Part shown: piece by piece, positions 52,728-62,170 of the stretch
Position numbering within the stretch: the first letter of the stretch is position 1
How the letters are laid out: every line of letters begins with the position of its first letter
Origin: Candidatus Cloacimonetes bacterium 4572_55
GTDB lineage: Bacteria > 4572-55
DNA: 64,000 nt
Reading direction: 5' to 3'
Assembly (NCBI GenBank): GCA_002084765.1
Contig: NBMB01000015.1
Coordinates: 36,028-100,027, forward strand
Program-made: the position numbers and the translations under genes
The notes under the pieces: model-generated
The model's input: the letters and a program-made list of their open reading frames with translations, nothing else
What the model was told of the DNA's origin: nothing
The model's database searches: none

Positions 52728-53810
52728 ATGAAAAGAAAATATATGAAATCTTCTCGAAGGAGTTCAAAAATTAGTCGACGATTGGAGATAAAATACGATA
52801 TTGACGGGCTATTAAAATGGCGCCGTCTGCCAGAATTTCGTCTGCAAGAGGGTGAGAAAGAGTTGGACAAACTCTTTAAAAAATATGGAAACGAACTCTT
52901 TGACGACATCATCAAAAGGATGGATGAGTGGGAAAAATCCGAGCATACCGCTTTGCTCTGGATTCTGTCCTATCTTGGCAATGAAAAGCTGATCGAAAAA
53001 CTTTGGGGTTATTTGGAACGTCCTAAAAAGTCGTTCAAACCTCGGCTCACTGCTTTGAGTTTATTGCAAGATATGGGCGAAGATATTCATCAGGAGCTGA
53101 AAAATATTCAGAATATTTCTCTGGATGTTGATAAGCTGGAAAGCATTATGTCGGAAAGTATCCACATCATGCTGGACACCCTGCATACGGCAAAAGGGTC
53201 GGATCAAATTCAGAATATTCTCTTCCAACTTTATGAAATGAAAGAGGAGTCGTTTGGAGGAGAAGAGTTTTTGCACTTTCTGATCGACGCCACTTCCGAC
53301 CGGATGGATGAACGGTCGGCAGACTTCCTTCTTGCTATGTCCCTGGTCCTACCCATCGAAAATGTCCGGAGAAAGGCGAAGGAGCACTTCCAAAAGCTTC
53401 GGTTCAAAGGCTATGAGCCGACCTCGCCTTATGTCTTGGCATTGGAGCAGAATCGGCTGTTCAAAGTCTATTACGAGAGGGAAAAAGAGGGCAATACCAC
53501 GCAATTATCACTTGCCTGGGAGCGGGAAAACGATCTGTTGCAGGTCTATGTTTTTCTTCTGGATTCTACCGATATTTTGGACTTCTTTGTCACCCAAAAT
53601 ATTTCGAAAAATCGATTTGAAAAAGAATTTTTTCAAGATATAGAAGAATCGAAATCGACTGTGATGGAGTTCCCTACGGAAAGCGCGGTTCACTTAATAA
53701 AAGAGTATTTTAGTCCTGTCAATACACAAAAGCAGAACCTTCCGGAATCGCTGTTCCGTTTTTCTCATGTACTCCAATCCACTATTGACGATATTGCCGA
53801 AACTGCATAG
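52728..53810 (+). CDS. Hypothetical helical (HEAT-like) protein
   Basis: This is a 360-aa protein of unrecognised family. It is almost wholly helical and charged, with alternating helix pairs such as HTALLWILSYLGNEKLIEKL and FKPRLTALSLLQDMGEDIHQ that suggest HEAT or ARM-like repeats. The start is very basic (KRKYMKSSRRSSKISRRLE). No signal peptide or membrane helix is seen. A GAGG precedes the ATG by 11 bases; an ATG five codons later is an alternative. It is a single gene with its own strong promoter. Confidence 0.75.
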   Translation: MKRKYMKSSRRSSKISRRLEIKYDIDGLLKWRRLPEFRLQEGEKELDKLFKKYGNELFDDIIKRMDEWEKSEHTALLWILSYLGNEKLIEKLWGYLERPKKSFKPRLTALSLLQDMGEDIHQELKNIQNISLDVDKLESIMSESIHIMLDTLHTAKGSDQIQNILFQLYEMKEESFGGEEFLHFLIDATSDRMDERSADFLLAMSLVLPIENVRRKAKEHFQKLRFKGYEPTSPYVLALEQNRLFKVYYEREKEGNTTQLSLAWERENDLLQVYVFLLDSTDILDFFVTQNISKNRFEKEFFQDIEESKSTVMEFPTESAVHLIKEYFSPVNTQKQNLPESLFRFSHVLQSTIDDIAETA

Positions 53811-53914
53811 GCGACGCTTTTATTCTTTCTAATACATTTTTCATGTTAAGTCCAACAATACGTCAATTTAGAAAAATCACACTCATTTTAAGTTTTTAGA
53901 GGGGGACCCATCTC

Positions 53915-55057
53915 TTATTTCAAATTTTTATGAACATTATGAAGCGTCCAGAACAACTCGTTGAAACTGAAGCTGCTGGAAGCCCCAAACGTCCCTTTAG
54001 CAGGCGTCATAAAACCCGATTCTGTGACGAACATAATCCCATTAAAAGCGGGATGAAGCGGGGGAACATCATAGAAAGGCGATTCTTTTAGGTCGCTATA
54101 TTTCTCTAAAAGGCTTTCGTCTTTATTCATATTGGCGAAAGCGATCATCAGAAATTGCGCCAAATCTCCCTTTGTCGCCTTTTCATCCGGATTGAACATA
54201 CCGTTGGGGGGCAGCGCAAGCATCTTGCTCTCTACAGCCTTTTGAATAGCGTCTTTTGCCCAGGCATTGCCAATGTCTTGAATCTCGCGCATCATCTCTT
54301 TATCCAGACGCATTTTGTATATTTTATCCGACGGCAACTCGTTGTGCAAAATCGCGGACAACTCCTGACGGGTGATCACATCTTTACCGATGATCGACTC
54401 ATAGTCCGCGCCGAGTTTTTTCTGCTTGATCATTGTAGCTTTGTTCTCATTCCACAAGACAATTGCTTTCTCTTTATAGTCGTCTGAGATATCGTCGCTC
54501 TCACGCATTTTGGAAAAGATGCCGTCAGCCTCGTCATATTTCCCCTCTTTCTGATAGGCAAGTCCTTTGAAATAGGTTGCTTCAGAATGGAAATCTTTTG
54601 TGCGGTTTTCCAAGCGATCCACAATGCCGCTTTCCTCAGTCAATTCCAGTCCCAACGCTGTATCGAAATTCTTGTGCGCCTCGGCGAAATTTCCTTCTTT
54701 CATAGCAATTTTTGCCAATCCGATATATGAGGGAATCCAGTTTGAATATTTTGCCAATGCCAGTTGAAATTGAGTCTTGGCAGATGTATAATCTTCTATT
54801 TTGCAATAGTACATCCCCAATCCTTCTAACGCTGGGGCAAATGTCGGATCCAGGCATAACGCCCGATCAAATTCAACTTTCGCAGACTCCGCGTCGCCCC
54901 CTTTTTCAAGAGTTCGACGTCCTCCAAAATAGTGATTTTCGGGCGTGTCATGGATATCGGCTGGCTTGCACACTTTTGCGCCGCCGCCGCAACCGATAAA
55001 AGAAGTTAAAAAACAGATGCTCGCAAAAATCATCATCAACACGATCGCCTTACGCAT
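53915..55057 (-). CDS. TPR lipoprotein with C-terminal SLH-like region
   Basis: This 380-aa protein has a signal peptide and lipobox FIGC (Cys about residue 23). Three to four TPR units lie at about 40-200 (AKVEFDRALCLDPTFAPALE, AHKNFDTALGLEL, AYQKEGKYDEADGIF). The C-terminal half contains an S-layer-homology-like segment (GNAWAKDAIQKAVESKMLAL PPNGMFNPDEKATKGDLAQF). SLH modules usually bind cell-wall polymers, and in diderms they occur in outer-membrane or envelope proteins. GAGGAGG precedes the ATG. Confidence 0.8.
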   Translation of the reverse strand: MRKAIVLMMIFASICFLTSFIGCGGGAKVCKPADIHDTPENHYFGGRRTLEKGGDAESAKVEFDRALCLDPTFAPALEGLGMYYCKIEDYTSAKTQFQLALAKYSNWIPSYIGLAKIAMKEGNFAEAHKNFDTALGLELTEESGIVDRLENRTKDFHSEATYFKGLAYQKEGKYDEADGIFSKMRESDDISDDYKEKAIVLWNENKATMIKQKKLGADYESIIGKDVITRQELSAILHNELPSDKIYKMRLDKEMMREIQDIGNAWAKDAIQKAVESKMLALPPNGMFNPDEKATKGDLAQFLMIAFANMNKDESLLEKYSDLKESPFYDVPPLHPAFNGIMFVTESGFMTPAKGTFGASSSFSFNELFWTLHNVHKNLK

Positions 55058-55120
55058 GAACCCTCCTCGGTTCTAATTAAAATTTGGTTACATTTTTTTT
55101 AGCGTTGTCACATTAAAATT

Positions 55121-55196
55121 TGGAGCGGGCAACGGGACTCGAACCCGCGACCCTCAGCTTGGGAAGCTGATGCTCTACCAACTGAGCTACGCCCGC
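55121..55196 (-). tRNA. tRNA-Gly (anticodon CCC)
   Basis: A full cloverleaf of 76 bases including encoded CCA. The acceptor GCGGGCG pairs with CGCCCGC-like bases, the D arm is GTAGCTCAGTTGGTAGAGC, and the anticodon arm TCAGC-TTCCCAA-GCTGA places CCC at positions 34-36. The T arm is GGGTTCGAGTCCC. It lies eight bases after frr on the same strand and may be processed from that transcript. Confidence 0.97.
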
Positions 55197-55203
55197 CCCG
55201 ATA

Positions 55204-55761
55204 TTATACTTCCATAATCTCTTTTTCTTTTTGCTTCATCAGCTTATCGATATTTTTTGTCGACGCATCCGTCAACTCTTGCACATCGTCTTGTCCTCGA
55301 TGAAGATCATCTTCCGTGATATCGCTTTTCTTTTTAGCGGCTTTCAACTTCTGTATCGCGTCTCGCCGGGCACCGCGTACCGAAACACGACCCTCTTCCG
55401 CTGATTTATGAACTATTTTTACCAAATTCCGACGCCGCTCCTCAGTCAGAGCCGGTATCGGCAATCGGATAAAATTTCCGTCGTTCGATGGGGTTATCCC
55501 TAAGTCCGACTGGAGAATCGCTCTTTCAATTGCAGACATCATGTTTTTATCCCACGGCTGAATTGTCAGCATTCTCGGCTCGGGAACGCCGATATTAGCC
55601 GCTTGAGAAATCGGCACCATAGAGCCGTAATAATCGACCTTAATGTTGTCTAATAACGATGCCGTTGCTTTACCCGTCCGGACCTTTGCAAACTCGCGCG
55701 TCATTGCCGTTTCAGCGTCGCGCATTTGTACTTTTGCGTCTTCCAATACCTTTTTGATCAT
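55204..55761 (-). CDS. frr: Ribosome recycling factor
   Basis: RRF (185 aa) splits post-termination ribosomes with EF-G. It has the conserved FAKVRTGKATASLLDNIKVD YYGSMVPISQAANI, a helical hinge ending LTEERRRNLVKIVHKSAEEG RVSVRGARRDA, and a C-terminal KEKEIMEV. The ATG overlaps the pyrH stop by four bases. Confidence 0.97.
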   Translation of the reverse strand: MIKKVLEDAKVQMRDAETAMTREFAKVRTGKATASLLDNIKVDYYGSMVPISQAANIGVPEPRMLTIQPWDKNMMSAIERAILQSDLGITPSNDGNFIRLPIPALTEERRRNLVKIVHKSAEEGRVSVRGARRDAIQKLKAAKKKSDITEDDLHRGQDDVQELTDASTKNIDKLMKQKEKEIMEV

Positions 55762-56537
55762 AGCTTTTCCTCCTTTGTTACCAATGTTCCCACAGGTTCT
55801 CCAATGATCGCCTGCCGCATCAAATCGCGTTTCCGAATATTGAAAATTTTGATCACGACATCGTTTTCCTCACATAAAGCAAAAGCCGCGCCGTCCATTA
55901 TTTTCAAACGTTCTTTCAATACCTGTTTATAAGCGATCCGAGGGAAAAAAACCGCGTCGGTATCAACCATCGGATCCCCACTATAAATCCCATCAACCTT
56001 TGTGCCTTTTAATAACAACTTGACATCTAATTCAATAGCGCGTAACGCCGCGGCTGTATCGGTGGTAAAATAGGGACTTCCTGTCCCGCCGACCATGATC
56101 ACGACCCGGTTTTTTCCCATGTGCCGGAGTGCTTTTTCTCGGATATAAGTCTCTGCAACGTCACGCATTTGGATCGCTGACATAACCCGAGCCGGGGTTC
56201 CATGACTTTCTAATACATCTCGCAATGCCAGACCGTTAATTGCTGTGGCAAGCATTCCCATATAGTCTGCCGTGGCTCGTGTGACGCCTTTTTTTCCGGA
56301 TAACGAGGCACCCCGAAAAAGATTTCCACCGCCCAATACGATCCCTATTTGAACCGATTTTGTCTCTACGACTTCTCCCGTATTCTCATCTTTGACTTGA
56401 AACTGAAGACTCCGAATATCTTTTATTTCCGCGGCTAAGATGGACACCGTTTCCAAATCGATACCGAATCCCGCTTTTCCGGCGAGAACTTCCCCGCTCA
56501 TCTTGATCAAGATGCGTTCATATTGGGCAAATTGCAT
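55758..56537 (-). CDS. pyrH: UMP kinase
   Basis: PyrH (259 aa) phosphorylates UMP to UDP. It begins YERILIKMSGEVLAGKAGFG and has VLGGGNLFRGAS, the TADYMGMLATAINGLALRDV block, VVIMVGGTGSPYFTTDTAAA and GTKVDGIYSGDP. It is about 15-20 residues longer than usual because of a charged insert (KDENTGEVVETKSV) before the VLGGG loop, in the region that often governs allosteric GTP/UTP contacts. It lies between tsf and frr as usual. Confidence 0.96.
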   Translation of the reverse strand: MQFAQYERILIKMSGEVLAGKAGFGIDLETVSILAAEIKDIRSLQFQVKDENTGEVVETKSVQIGIVLGGGNLFRGASLSGKKGVTRATADYMGMLATAINGLALRDVLESHGTPARVMSAIQMRDVAETYIREKALRHMGKNRVVIMVGGTGSPYFTTDTAAALRAIELDVKLLLKGTKVDGIYSGDPMVDTDAVFFPRIAYKQVLKERLKIMDGAAFALCEENDVVIKIFNIRKRDLMRQAIIGEPVGTLVTKEEKL

Positions 56538-56561
56538 GATCGATAGACCTCATATCCCGTA

Positions 56562-57155
56562 TTATTCGCCGAGTTGATAGCGAACAAACCTTTTTATTAC
56601 AACATTTTCGCCAATTTTTGCCCGGGCTTGCACCAAATAGTCGTTGATCGATAAATCATTATCTTTGACATAAGGCTGCTCGAGCAGACAGTTCTCTTTA
56701 TAAAATTTTGCCAGTTTTCCTTCGACAATTTTTTCAATAATATTTTGGGGCTTACCGCTCTCTTGCATCTGTTCGGTATAGATGCGTTTTTCTATCTCAA
56801 CAATATCCGAAGGAATCCCCTCACGATCGACTGAAAGAGGCTGCGCGGCGGCAACCTGCATGGCAATATTGTTCACAAATACTTTAAAATCATCGTTACG
56901 AGCGACAAAATCGGTTTCGCAATTCACCTCGATCAAGACGCCGACTCTACCACCCGGATGGATATAGGCGTGGACAACACCTTCGGCGGTCTGACGACCT
57001 GATCTTTTTTTGGCGGAGGCAGCGCCTTTTTTTCTTAGAATCTCAATTGCTCTCTCCTCGTCGCCCTCGGCCTCTTTCAGAGCTCTCTTGCAATCCATCA
57101 TACCGGCGCCGGTCTTATCGCGTAATTTTTTTACAACAGATGCTGTTATCTTCAC
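56562..57155 (-). CDS. tsf: Elongation factor Ts
   Basis: EF-Ts (197 aa) exchanges GDP on EF-Tu. The N-terminal UBA-like domain has [20 protein letters not shown], and the core has [19 protein letters not shown]. It is of the short type, with a single core subdomain like those of thermophiles and cyanobacteria. GTG at 57155, with GGAG about six bases upstream, is the start. A 400-base gap separates it from rpsB. Confidence 0.96.
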   Translation of the reverse strand: MKITASVVKKLRDKTGAGMMDCKRALKEAEGDEERAIEILRKKGAASAKKRSGRQTAEGVVHAYIHPGGRVGVLIEVNCETDFVARNDDFKVFVNNIAMQVAAAQPLSVDREGIPSDIVEIEKRIYTEQMQESGKPQNIIEKIVEGKLAKFYKENCLLEQPYVKDNDLSINDYLVQARAKIGENVVIKRFVRYQLGE

Positions 57156-57558
57156 AAAAAATCTCCGTTCTCCAAAATTTACCCAAATCGGACATGAGCC
57201 GATTCAGCATTGAGTTCCTGCTTCTTAGAGGGTCGCTGTAGGGAGTAACTCTCTGCGACCTTATCATAATCTCCACAGGCGTTTAGTTCCGTCAAACTGA
57301 CGGTATAGTTTTTTAAATTAATTGACATTCAAGGATTTAATCGAATGAGATGCCTTATAGATTAAATTCTTATGAATGTTTCGGATTCGGCAATGCAGTA
57401 ATATACATGAAATGCGTGGCATCGCAAGAGTATCTTTTAATAAATTATTGGAAATCTTTTAATCGAAAGAGTTTCCAACTTTCTATATCAGCTATGCTTG
57501 GATATTGTTGATTTATAAATCAACAATATCCAAGCGGCATGAGTTTTTAATATTCTTT
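57156..57558. other. rpsB-tsf intergenic region with a long palindrome
   Basis: No gene is seen. Minus-strand features are a 40-bp palindrome at 57496-57535 just after the rpsB stop, and a smaller inverted repeat CCGTCA-AAC-TGACGG (57289-57303) that overlaps a possible promoter TTGACG-N18-GATTAT reading into tsf. Confidence 0.5.
57496..57535. repeat. 40-bp perfect palindrome between rpsB and tsf
   Basis: GCTTGGATATTGTTGATTTA is followed directly by its exact complement, 23 bases after the rpsB stop codon on the minus strand. No T run follows, so it is not a standard terminator. It may be a processing or attenuation structure in the rpsB-tsf transcript. Confidence 0.8.
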
Positions 57559-58422
57559 TTATTGCTCTCGCCTCGAATCACGACTTCCCGAGGTGGGGTC
57601 TACACGAATCGCTCTTTCCTCGATCCTATCTTCAATTCGACGCCGACGCCGAGGTCTCTCTCTCTTCCGACTCTTGGGACGAGCTCCTCCGGCGGATCCG
57701 TGGTCAGCTTCTTTTTCTACAGCCGCGGCTTCTTCTTGCAACGTCTGCCGACCTTCATGGACGCTGTCCGCTATGACCCGAGTCATTAATGAGATCGCGC
57801 GGATTGCATCGTCGTTGCTGGGGATAGGGAAGGCGATTTCATCTGGGTCCGCGTTGGTGTCAACCATTGCTATAATTGGAATATTCAGCTTTCTGGCTTC
57901 GGCAACCGCGATTTTTTCCCGTTTGGTGTCTACAATGAAAAGTGCTCCAGGCAGGATCGGCATATCTTTGATTCCGCCTAAAATCTTCTCCAATTTATTT
58001 CGCTCTTTCTCTAACTTTGCCACCTCTTTTTTCGGTAAGACGCTATAGGTATCGTCTTGAGATTGCTTCTCCAGAGCTTTTAACCGCTTTATACTTTTAC
58101 GAATTGTACTGAAATTGGTCAACATGCCCCCCAGCCATCTCTCGCATATAAAATACTGGCTGCATCGCAGGGCCTCAGCCTTAATAATCTCTTTGGCTTG
58201 CCGCTTGGTACCGACAAACAGAATCGGTTGACCTGTAGACGCGATATCCCTCACCGTATTCATTGCAATATGCAATGCTTTGGACGTCTTTTGCAAGTCA
58301 ATGATATAAATCCCGTTCCGTTGTCCGAATATAAACCGCTTCATTTTTGGGTTCCACTTCCGAACCTGATGACCGAAGTGAACGCCTGCCTCAAGTAATT
58401 CACGCATCGTAACTTTAGGCAA
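57559..58422 (-). CDS. rpsB: Ribosomal protein uS2
   Basis: uS2 (287 aa) begins [31 protein letters not shown] and has [19 protein letters not shown] and [20 protein letters not shown]. The start is TTG with AAGGAGG six bases upstream. A C-terminal extension of about 55 residues is very Arg-rich ([19 protein letters not shown]). It leads the rpsB-tsf-pyrH-frr set. Confidence 0.97.
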   Translation of the reverse strand: MPKVTMRELLEAGVHFGHQVRKWNPKMKRFIFGQRNGIYIIDLQKTSKALHIAMNTVRDIASTGQPILFVGTKRQAKEIIKAEALRCSQYFICERWLGGMLTNFSTIRKSIKRLKALEKQSQDDTYSVLPKKEVAKLEKERNKLEKILGGIKDMPILPGALFIVDTKREKIAVAEARKLNIPIIAMVDTNADPDEIAFPIPSNDDAIRAISLMTRVIADSVHEGRQTLQEEAAAVEKEADHGSAGGARPKSRKRERPRRRRRIEDRIEERAIRVDPTSGSRDSRREQ

Positions 58423-58552
58423 CGATATCCTCCTTAGACAAAAATTTTGGTTAAACCCACCGTCCTCATCTTTTCCGAGACCAACCTTTCGGCACCAGGC
58501 AGCGGATCAGAAGACGTGTGTAGTATTTTTTTAACAGCTAATTTCCGAAATA

Positions 58553-58951
58553 TTAACGTTTCGAAAACTGAAAACGTTTGCGGGCTTTCGGGCGCCCATA
58601 TTTTTTCCGCTCTACCATCCGTGAGTCACGGGTCAGAAAACCGTTCCGTTTCAACGTCTTCCGCAGATCCCCGTCCACCACGAGCAATGCCCGGGCAATG
58701 CCCAGCCGGATCGCTCCAGCCTGCCCCATCATACCTCCGCCTCTCACTCGAGCGATTACGTCATATTTTTCGCTTAATCCAGTGAGTTGCAAGGGTTGCT
58801 CTACAATCATACATAGCGTCGCCCGGCTCAAGTATTGATCCATTTGTCGGGAGTTGATCCGACGTTTCCCCGAACCTTGAACCAATCTTACCCGCGCAAC
58901 AGCGGTTTTACGCCGTCCAGTAGCACTAAATTCGGCAGTGACCAAAATCAT
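58553..58951 (-). CDS. rpsI: Ribosomal protein uS9
   Basis: uS9 (132 aa) has the N-terminal [20 protein letters not shown], the central [20 protein letters not shown] and the basic tail [22 protein letters not shown] that reaches the ribosomal P site. The start may be the ATG at 58951 (GGAG three bases before) or the TTG two codons later with better spacing. It follows rplM. Confidence 0.97.
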   Translation of the reverse strand: MILVTAEFSATGRRKTAVARVRLVQGSGKRRINSRQMDQYLSRATLCMIVEQPLQLTGLSEKYDVIARVRGGGMMGQAGAIRLGIARALLVVDGDLRKTLKRNGFLTRDSRMVERKKYGRPKARKRFQFSKR

Positions 58952-58958
58952 CTACTCC

Positions 58959-59002
58959 TTAATTTAGAATTAATTTAAAATTAATTTAGAATTAATTTAG
59001 AA
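58959..59002. repeat. Four tandem 11-bp repeats before rpsI
   Basis: Four copies of TTAATTTAGAA (one with A for G) fill 44 bases of the rplM-rpsI gap. The period is close to one helical turn. Confidence 0.7.
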
Positions 59003-59052
59003 AGTTTAAAAAGGTTAAAGGTTAAAAATCTAACGTTTATTTAAAATTTAAA

Positions 59053-59484
59053 TCATAACTTCAGAGGTTCCGGCTTCTGAGCTACATGCTCATGGTTGGG
59101 TCCAGCATAGACCCGAAGTTTTTTCATCATCTTACGTCCCAGATTGTTCTTCGGCAGCATTCCTTTCACCGCATGCGTAATCACCCGATCCGGATGAGCA
59201 CCCAACACGCGTCTAATCGGAGTGATTTTCAATCCGCCCGGATAGCCGCTGTGTCTCCAATAGGTCTTTTGATCGAGCTTTCGACCTGTCAGCTTGACCT
59301 TTTCTGCGTTAATCACGACTACATGATCTCCTAAATCCAAATGGGGAGAATACATAGGACTGTGCTTTCCGCGTAAAATCGTCGCTATACGAGTCGCCAA
59401 TCGACCCAATATCTGACCATCGGCGTCTACAATATGCCATTTTTTTCGCCGTTGCTCCTCTAGATTTGCCGTATAAGTTTTCAT
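59053..59484 (-). CDS. rplM: Ribosomal protein uL13
   Basis: uL13 (143 aa from the ATG at 59484) begins KTYTANLEEQRRKKWHIVDA DGQILGRLAT and ends with AVKGMLPKNNLGRKMMKKLR VYAGPNHEH, both diagnostic. The frame is open upstream to 59580, but the extra 32 residues have no family counterpart, so the shorter form of normal length is preferred. It heads the rplM-rpsI-rpsB-tsf-pyrH-frr order. Confidence 0.96.
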   Translation of the reverse strand: MKTYTANLEEQRRKKWHIVDADGQILGRLATRIATILRGKHSPMYSPHLDLGDHVVVINAEKVKLTGRKLDQKTYWRHSGYPGGLKITPIRRVLGAHPDRVITHAVKGMLPKNNLGRKMMKKLRVYAGPNHEHVAQKPEPLKL

Positions 59485-59596
59485 TCTTAAGCGTACCCCA
59501 ACAATATCATTCTCTCGTATTGATAACAATTCACCACGTAGCCAAAGAGATTTCGCTTCTTGTGGCGATGGATAATCCACGTTATATAGGTTGTGT

Positions 59597-59624
59597 AAAA
59601 TAATAGAGCATTTTTTTTTGTCAA
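59597..59624 (-). promoter_or_regulatory. Promoter of the rplM-rpsI cluster
   Basis: TTGACA (59624-59619), 16 bases, TATTTT (59602-59597) on the minus strand, leaving a leader of about 105 bases before rplM. Confidence 0.45.
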
Positions 59625-59794
59625 GTAAAAATTATCTGGCAGTCGGTTTGTAGTGAGGAATTTACGCGATGCGGATTTCGATTTATCCGATTTTCTGTTG
59701 CGCTTTCGACAAATTAGCTATAAATTGAGCCTTGTATCTTTATCACTATCACTTTTTCATCACTTTTTCACTATTTTTAATGGAGCACCGTTAT

Positions 59795-62143
59795 ATGCGA
59801 TATATGCGATATATGCGATCTTTTTCAATTTTACTTTTTATGCTGATTCCCGTTTTTTCCTTCTCACAAATCACGGACATTGGCGATCTTCATCAAAACG
59901 ACGAGCAAGGCGTCCCATCGCTATTCGGCGAGTATGTTACGGTGCAGGGGATCGTCACTTCTCCGGTCGGAACTCTAAGCGACGCAGAGATTCATATTCA
60001 GGATTTAACTGGAGGTATTACGATTTATGGGACTATCGCTGGTAACCCTCAGCTCGGAGATGAAATGGAGATTGTGGGGCAGGTGGATCAGTTCAACGGA
60101 TTGACGGAGCTGAAGGAAATGACCCAAATGGATGTTCTCAGCCAGAATAATTCCCTGCCTCAACCTCTGATCTTGACCTGTGCGGAAGTAGAGGCTTCGT
60201 TTGATCCCAATTCCAACCGGGACGACAACGAGGGTCGTTTAATTCAGATCAATCAAGCGGAGTATCAATTTGATTATTTTTCAGGCTCCAATATTTTGGG
60301 CACACTGACCGACGATACCGGTACCTGCACCATTTTTATCGACATCACCGCGGAACTGCAGGAACCGCAGTCAGGCACGCTATTAGACGTCGTGGGCATT
60401 TTGAAGCAGTATGACACCTCTCTGCCTTATACGGAGGGCTACCAGATCGTCCCTCAATTTCAAACCGACTTCATATATGGCGGTGGTCCCCAGATCACAA
60501 TTTTCCCCCACGAGACCGACATCCAGCCGGATCAGGTCTCTTTTGGGTGGGAGACAGAAATGCCGTGTCCCAGCTCGTTTGAGTATGGATTGACAACAAG
60601 TTACGAGCTGGGACGGGCGACTCCGGAAAACTACACGACTGTCCACGAAGCGACTGTGACCAACCTTTCTTCTGCGACAGTCTACCACTTTCGGGCAATT
60701 GCCGAAGACGATCAGGGGGTCACCTACAGCCCTGACCTGACTTTTGCCAGTGCTTCTGCGCTTTCCTCTGGGGAGATTAGCGTCTATTTTTCCAAAGACG
60801 CGGAAACCCAATACGCGGATCCCGTGGAGGCGGAGACCGGAAATCTTTCCAGCATTTTTATCCAATTGATCGACAACGCGCAGACCTCTGTGGACGTCTG
60901 TTTTTATAACATCTCTCGACAGGGCGTTGCCAATAGTCTGATCAACGCTCGAAATCGTGGGGTCGCGGTGCGGATTATCTATGAGGAGGAGAATCATAAC
61001 GAGGTGATTGATGATCTGATCGATAACGGCATGCAGGTGATCAACGAGGGTAATTCCGGCCATTTTATGCACAATAAGTTTGCTGTGGTTGACCACGCGG
61101 ATAACGATGAATCGAACGACGCGGTCTGGACTGGCTCTTGGAACGCCTCGTTCTCTGGGACATATTATAGCGCAGAACACGGTATCACGATTCGAGATGC
61201 CGCATTAGCCGCGGCGTATTCGATAGAATTTGAGGAGATGTGGGCGGGCGACTTTGGTCAGGATAAACAGAACAATACACCGCATTTATTCAACATCAAC
61301 GGGATGTGGGTCGAGCAATATATGAGTCCCTCTGACGGCTTGAATCGTCGATTGACAAAAATGATTCGTAGCGGGGATCATGATCTTTTTTTCTGCATCT
61401 ACAATTTTACGCTGAATAACATTTCCGACGAGATGGAGGAGAGATTTTTGGAAGATGTGAATGTCCGGGGCGTTTTCGACCAGGAGCAGGCGGGTTATCA
61501 GTACAGCGAATGGGATTTTATGTCGGAGTGGGCAGACGTTTATTTCGATAACGTCGATTGTAACCAAACCAACTGTTTGCTACATCACAAGTATCTTGTC
61601 GTGGATCCGTTTTATGCAAACAGCGATCCTCTTGTAGTGACCGGATCGTATAACTGGACAGCCGCGGGTAGCGATTCTCATGATGAGAATATGATTATTT
61701 TTCACGACGCTACCATCGCCAATATTTTTTTCCAGGAATTTATGGCGCGGTATCATGAGGCTGGCGGAGAATGGGCACCTCTCAGCGTTGAGGGAGATTT
61801 TCCTCCTGATCCGACCTCGCTGACATTGCGGCAAAGTTATCCAAATCCCTTTATGCCCAAAAATGGAGAGACAAACCGCGTCACCTTTGCATTTAACCTG
61901 CCCTATCCCGCGGAGATCGACGTCGGTATATTCGACGCGTCTGGGCGACATGTGAAAAGGGCGGCGAGCGGCGAATATCCGCAGGGTCGGCATGAGGTCG
62001 CCTGGGATGGGAGAAATGCAGAAGGGAAAATCGCCAGCGCAGGTGTGTATTTTTATCAACTGACTGCTCGTAAAAATTCTGGCGAGACGCACAGCCAGAC
62101 TCGTCGTCTGGTTCTGATGCCGATAACGTATAGCCAGAAATAG
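59795..62143 (+). CDS. Secreted phospholipase-D-like protein with C-terminal sorting domain
   Basis: This 782-aa exported protein has a signal peptide (RSFSILLFMLIPVFSFS, cleaved before QITD). It has an OB-fold domain (about 30-205, GEYVTVQGIVTSPVGTLSDA), a fibronectin-III-like domain (about 230-320), and two PLD-type halves. The HKD-like motifs are HFMHNKFAVVDHADND and LLHHKYLVVDPFYANSDP, each followed by a GSWN/GSYNW motif, so a phosphodiesterase or nuclease is likely. The C terminus (SYPNPFMP, DASGRHVK, GVYFYQL) is a FlgD-like/type-IX-like sorting module. The ATG at 59795 has GGAG nine bases before. Two further in-frame ATGs follow in a 9-bp tandem repeat. Confidence 0.85.
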   Translation: MRYMRYMRSFSILLFMLIPVFSFSQITDIGDLHQNDEQGVPSLFGEYVTVQGIVTSPVGTLSDAEIHIQDLTGGITIYGTIAGNPQLGDEMEIVGQVDQFNGLTELKEMTQMDVLSQNNSLPQPLILTCAEVEASFDPNSNRDDNEGRLIQINQAEYQFDYFSGSNILGTLTDDTGTCTIFIDITAELQEPQSGTLLDVVGILKQYDTSLPYTEGYQIVPQFQTDFIYGGGPQITIFPHETDIQPDQVSFGWETEMPCPSSFEYGLTTSYELGRATPENYTTVHEATVTNLSSATVYHFRAIAEDDQGVTYSPDLTFASASALSSGEISVYFSKDAETQYADPVEAETGNLSSIFIQLIDNAQTSVDVCFYNISRQGVANSLINARNRGVAVRIIYEEENHNEVIDDLIDNGMQVINEGNSGHFMHNKFAVVDHADNDESNDAVWTGSWNASFSGTYYSAEHGITIRDAALAAAYSIEFEEMWAGDFGQDKQNNTPHLFNINGMWVEQYMSPSDGLNRRLTKMIRSGDHDLFFCIYNFTLNNISDEMEERFLEDVNVRGVFDQEQAGYQYSEWDFMSEWADVYFDNVDCNQTNCLLHHKYLVVDPFYANSDPLVVTGSYNWTAAGSDSHDENMIIFHDATIANIFFQEFMARYHEAGGEWAPLSVEGDFPPDPTSLTLRQSYPNPFMPKNGETNRVTFAFNLPYPAEIDVGIFDASGRHVKRAASGEYPQGRHEVAWDGRNAEGKIASAGVYFYQLTARKNSGETHSQTRRLVLMPITYSQK

Positions 62144-62170
62144 AAGTGTTTCGGGAATACTGGTAAGCAG

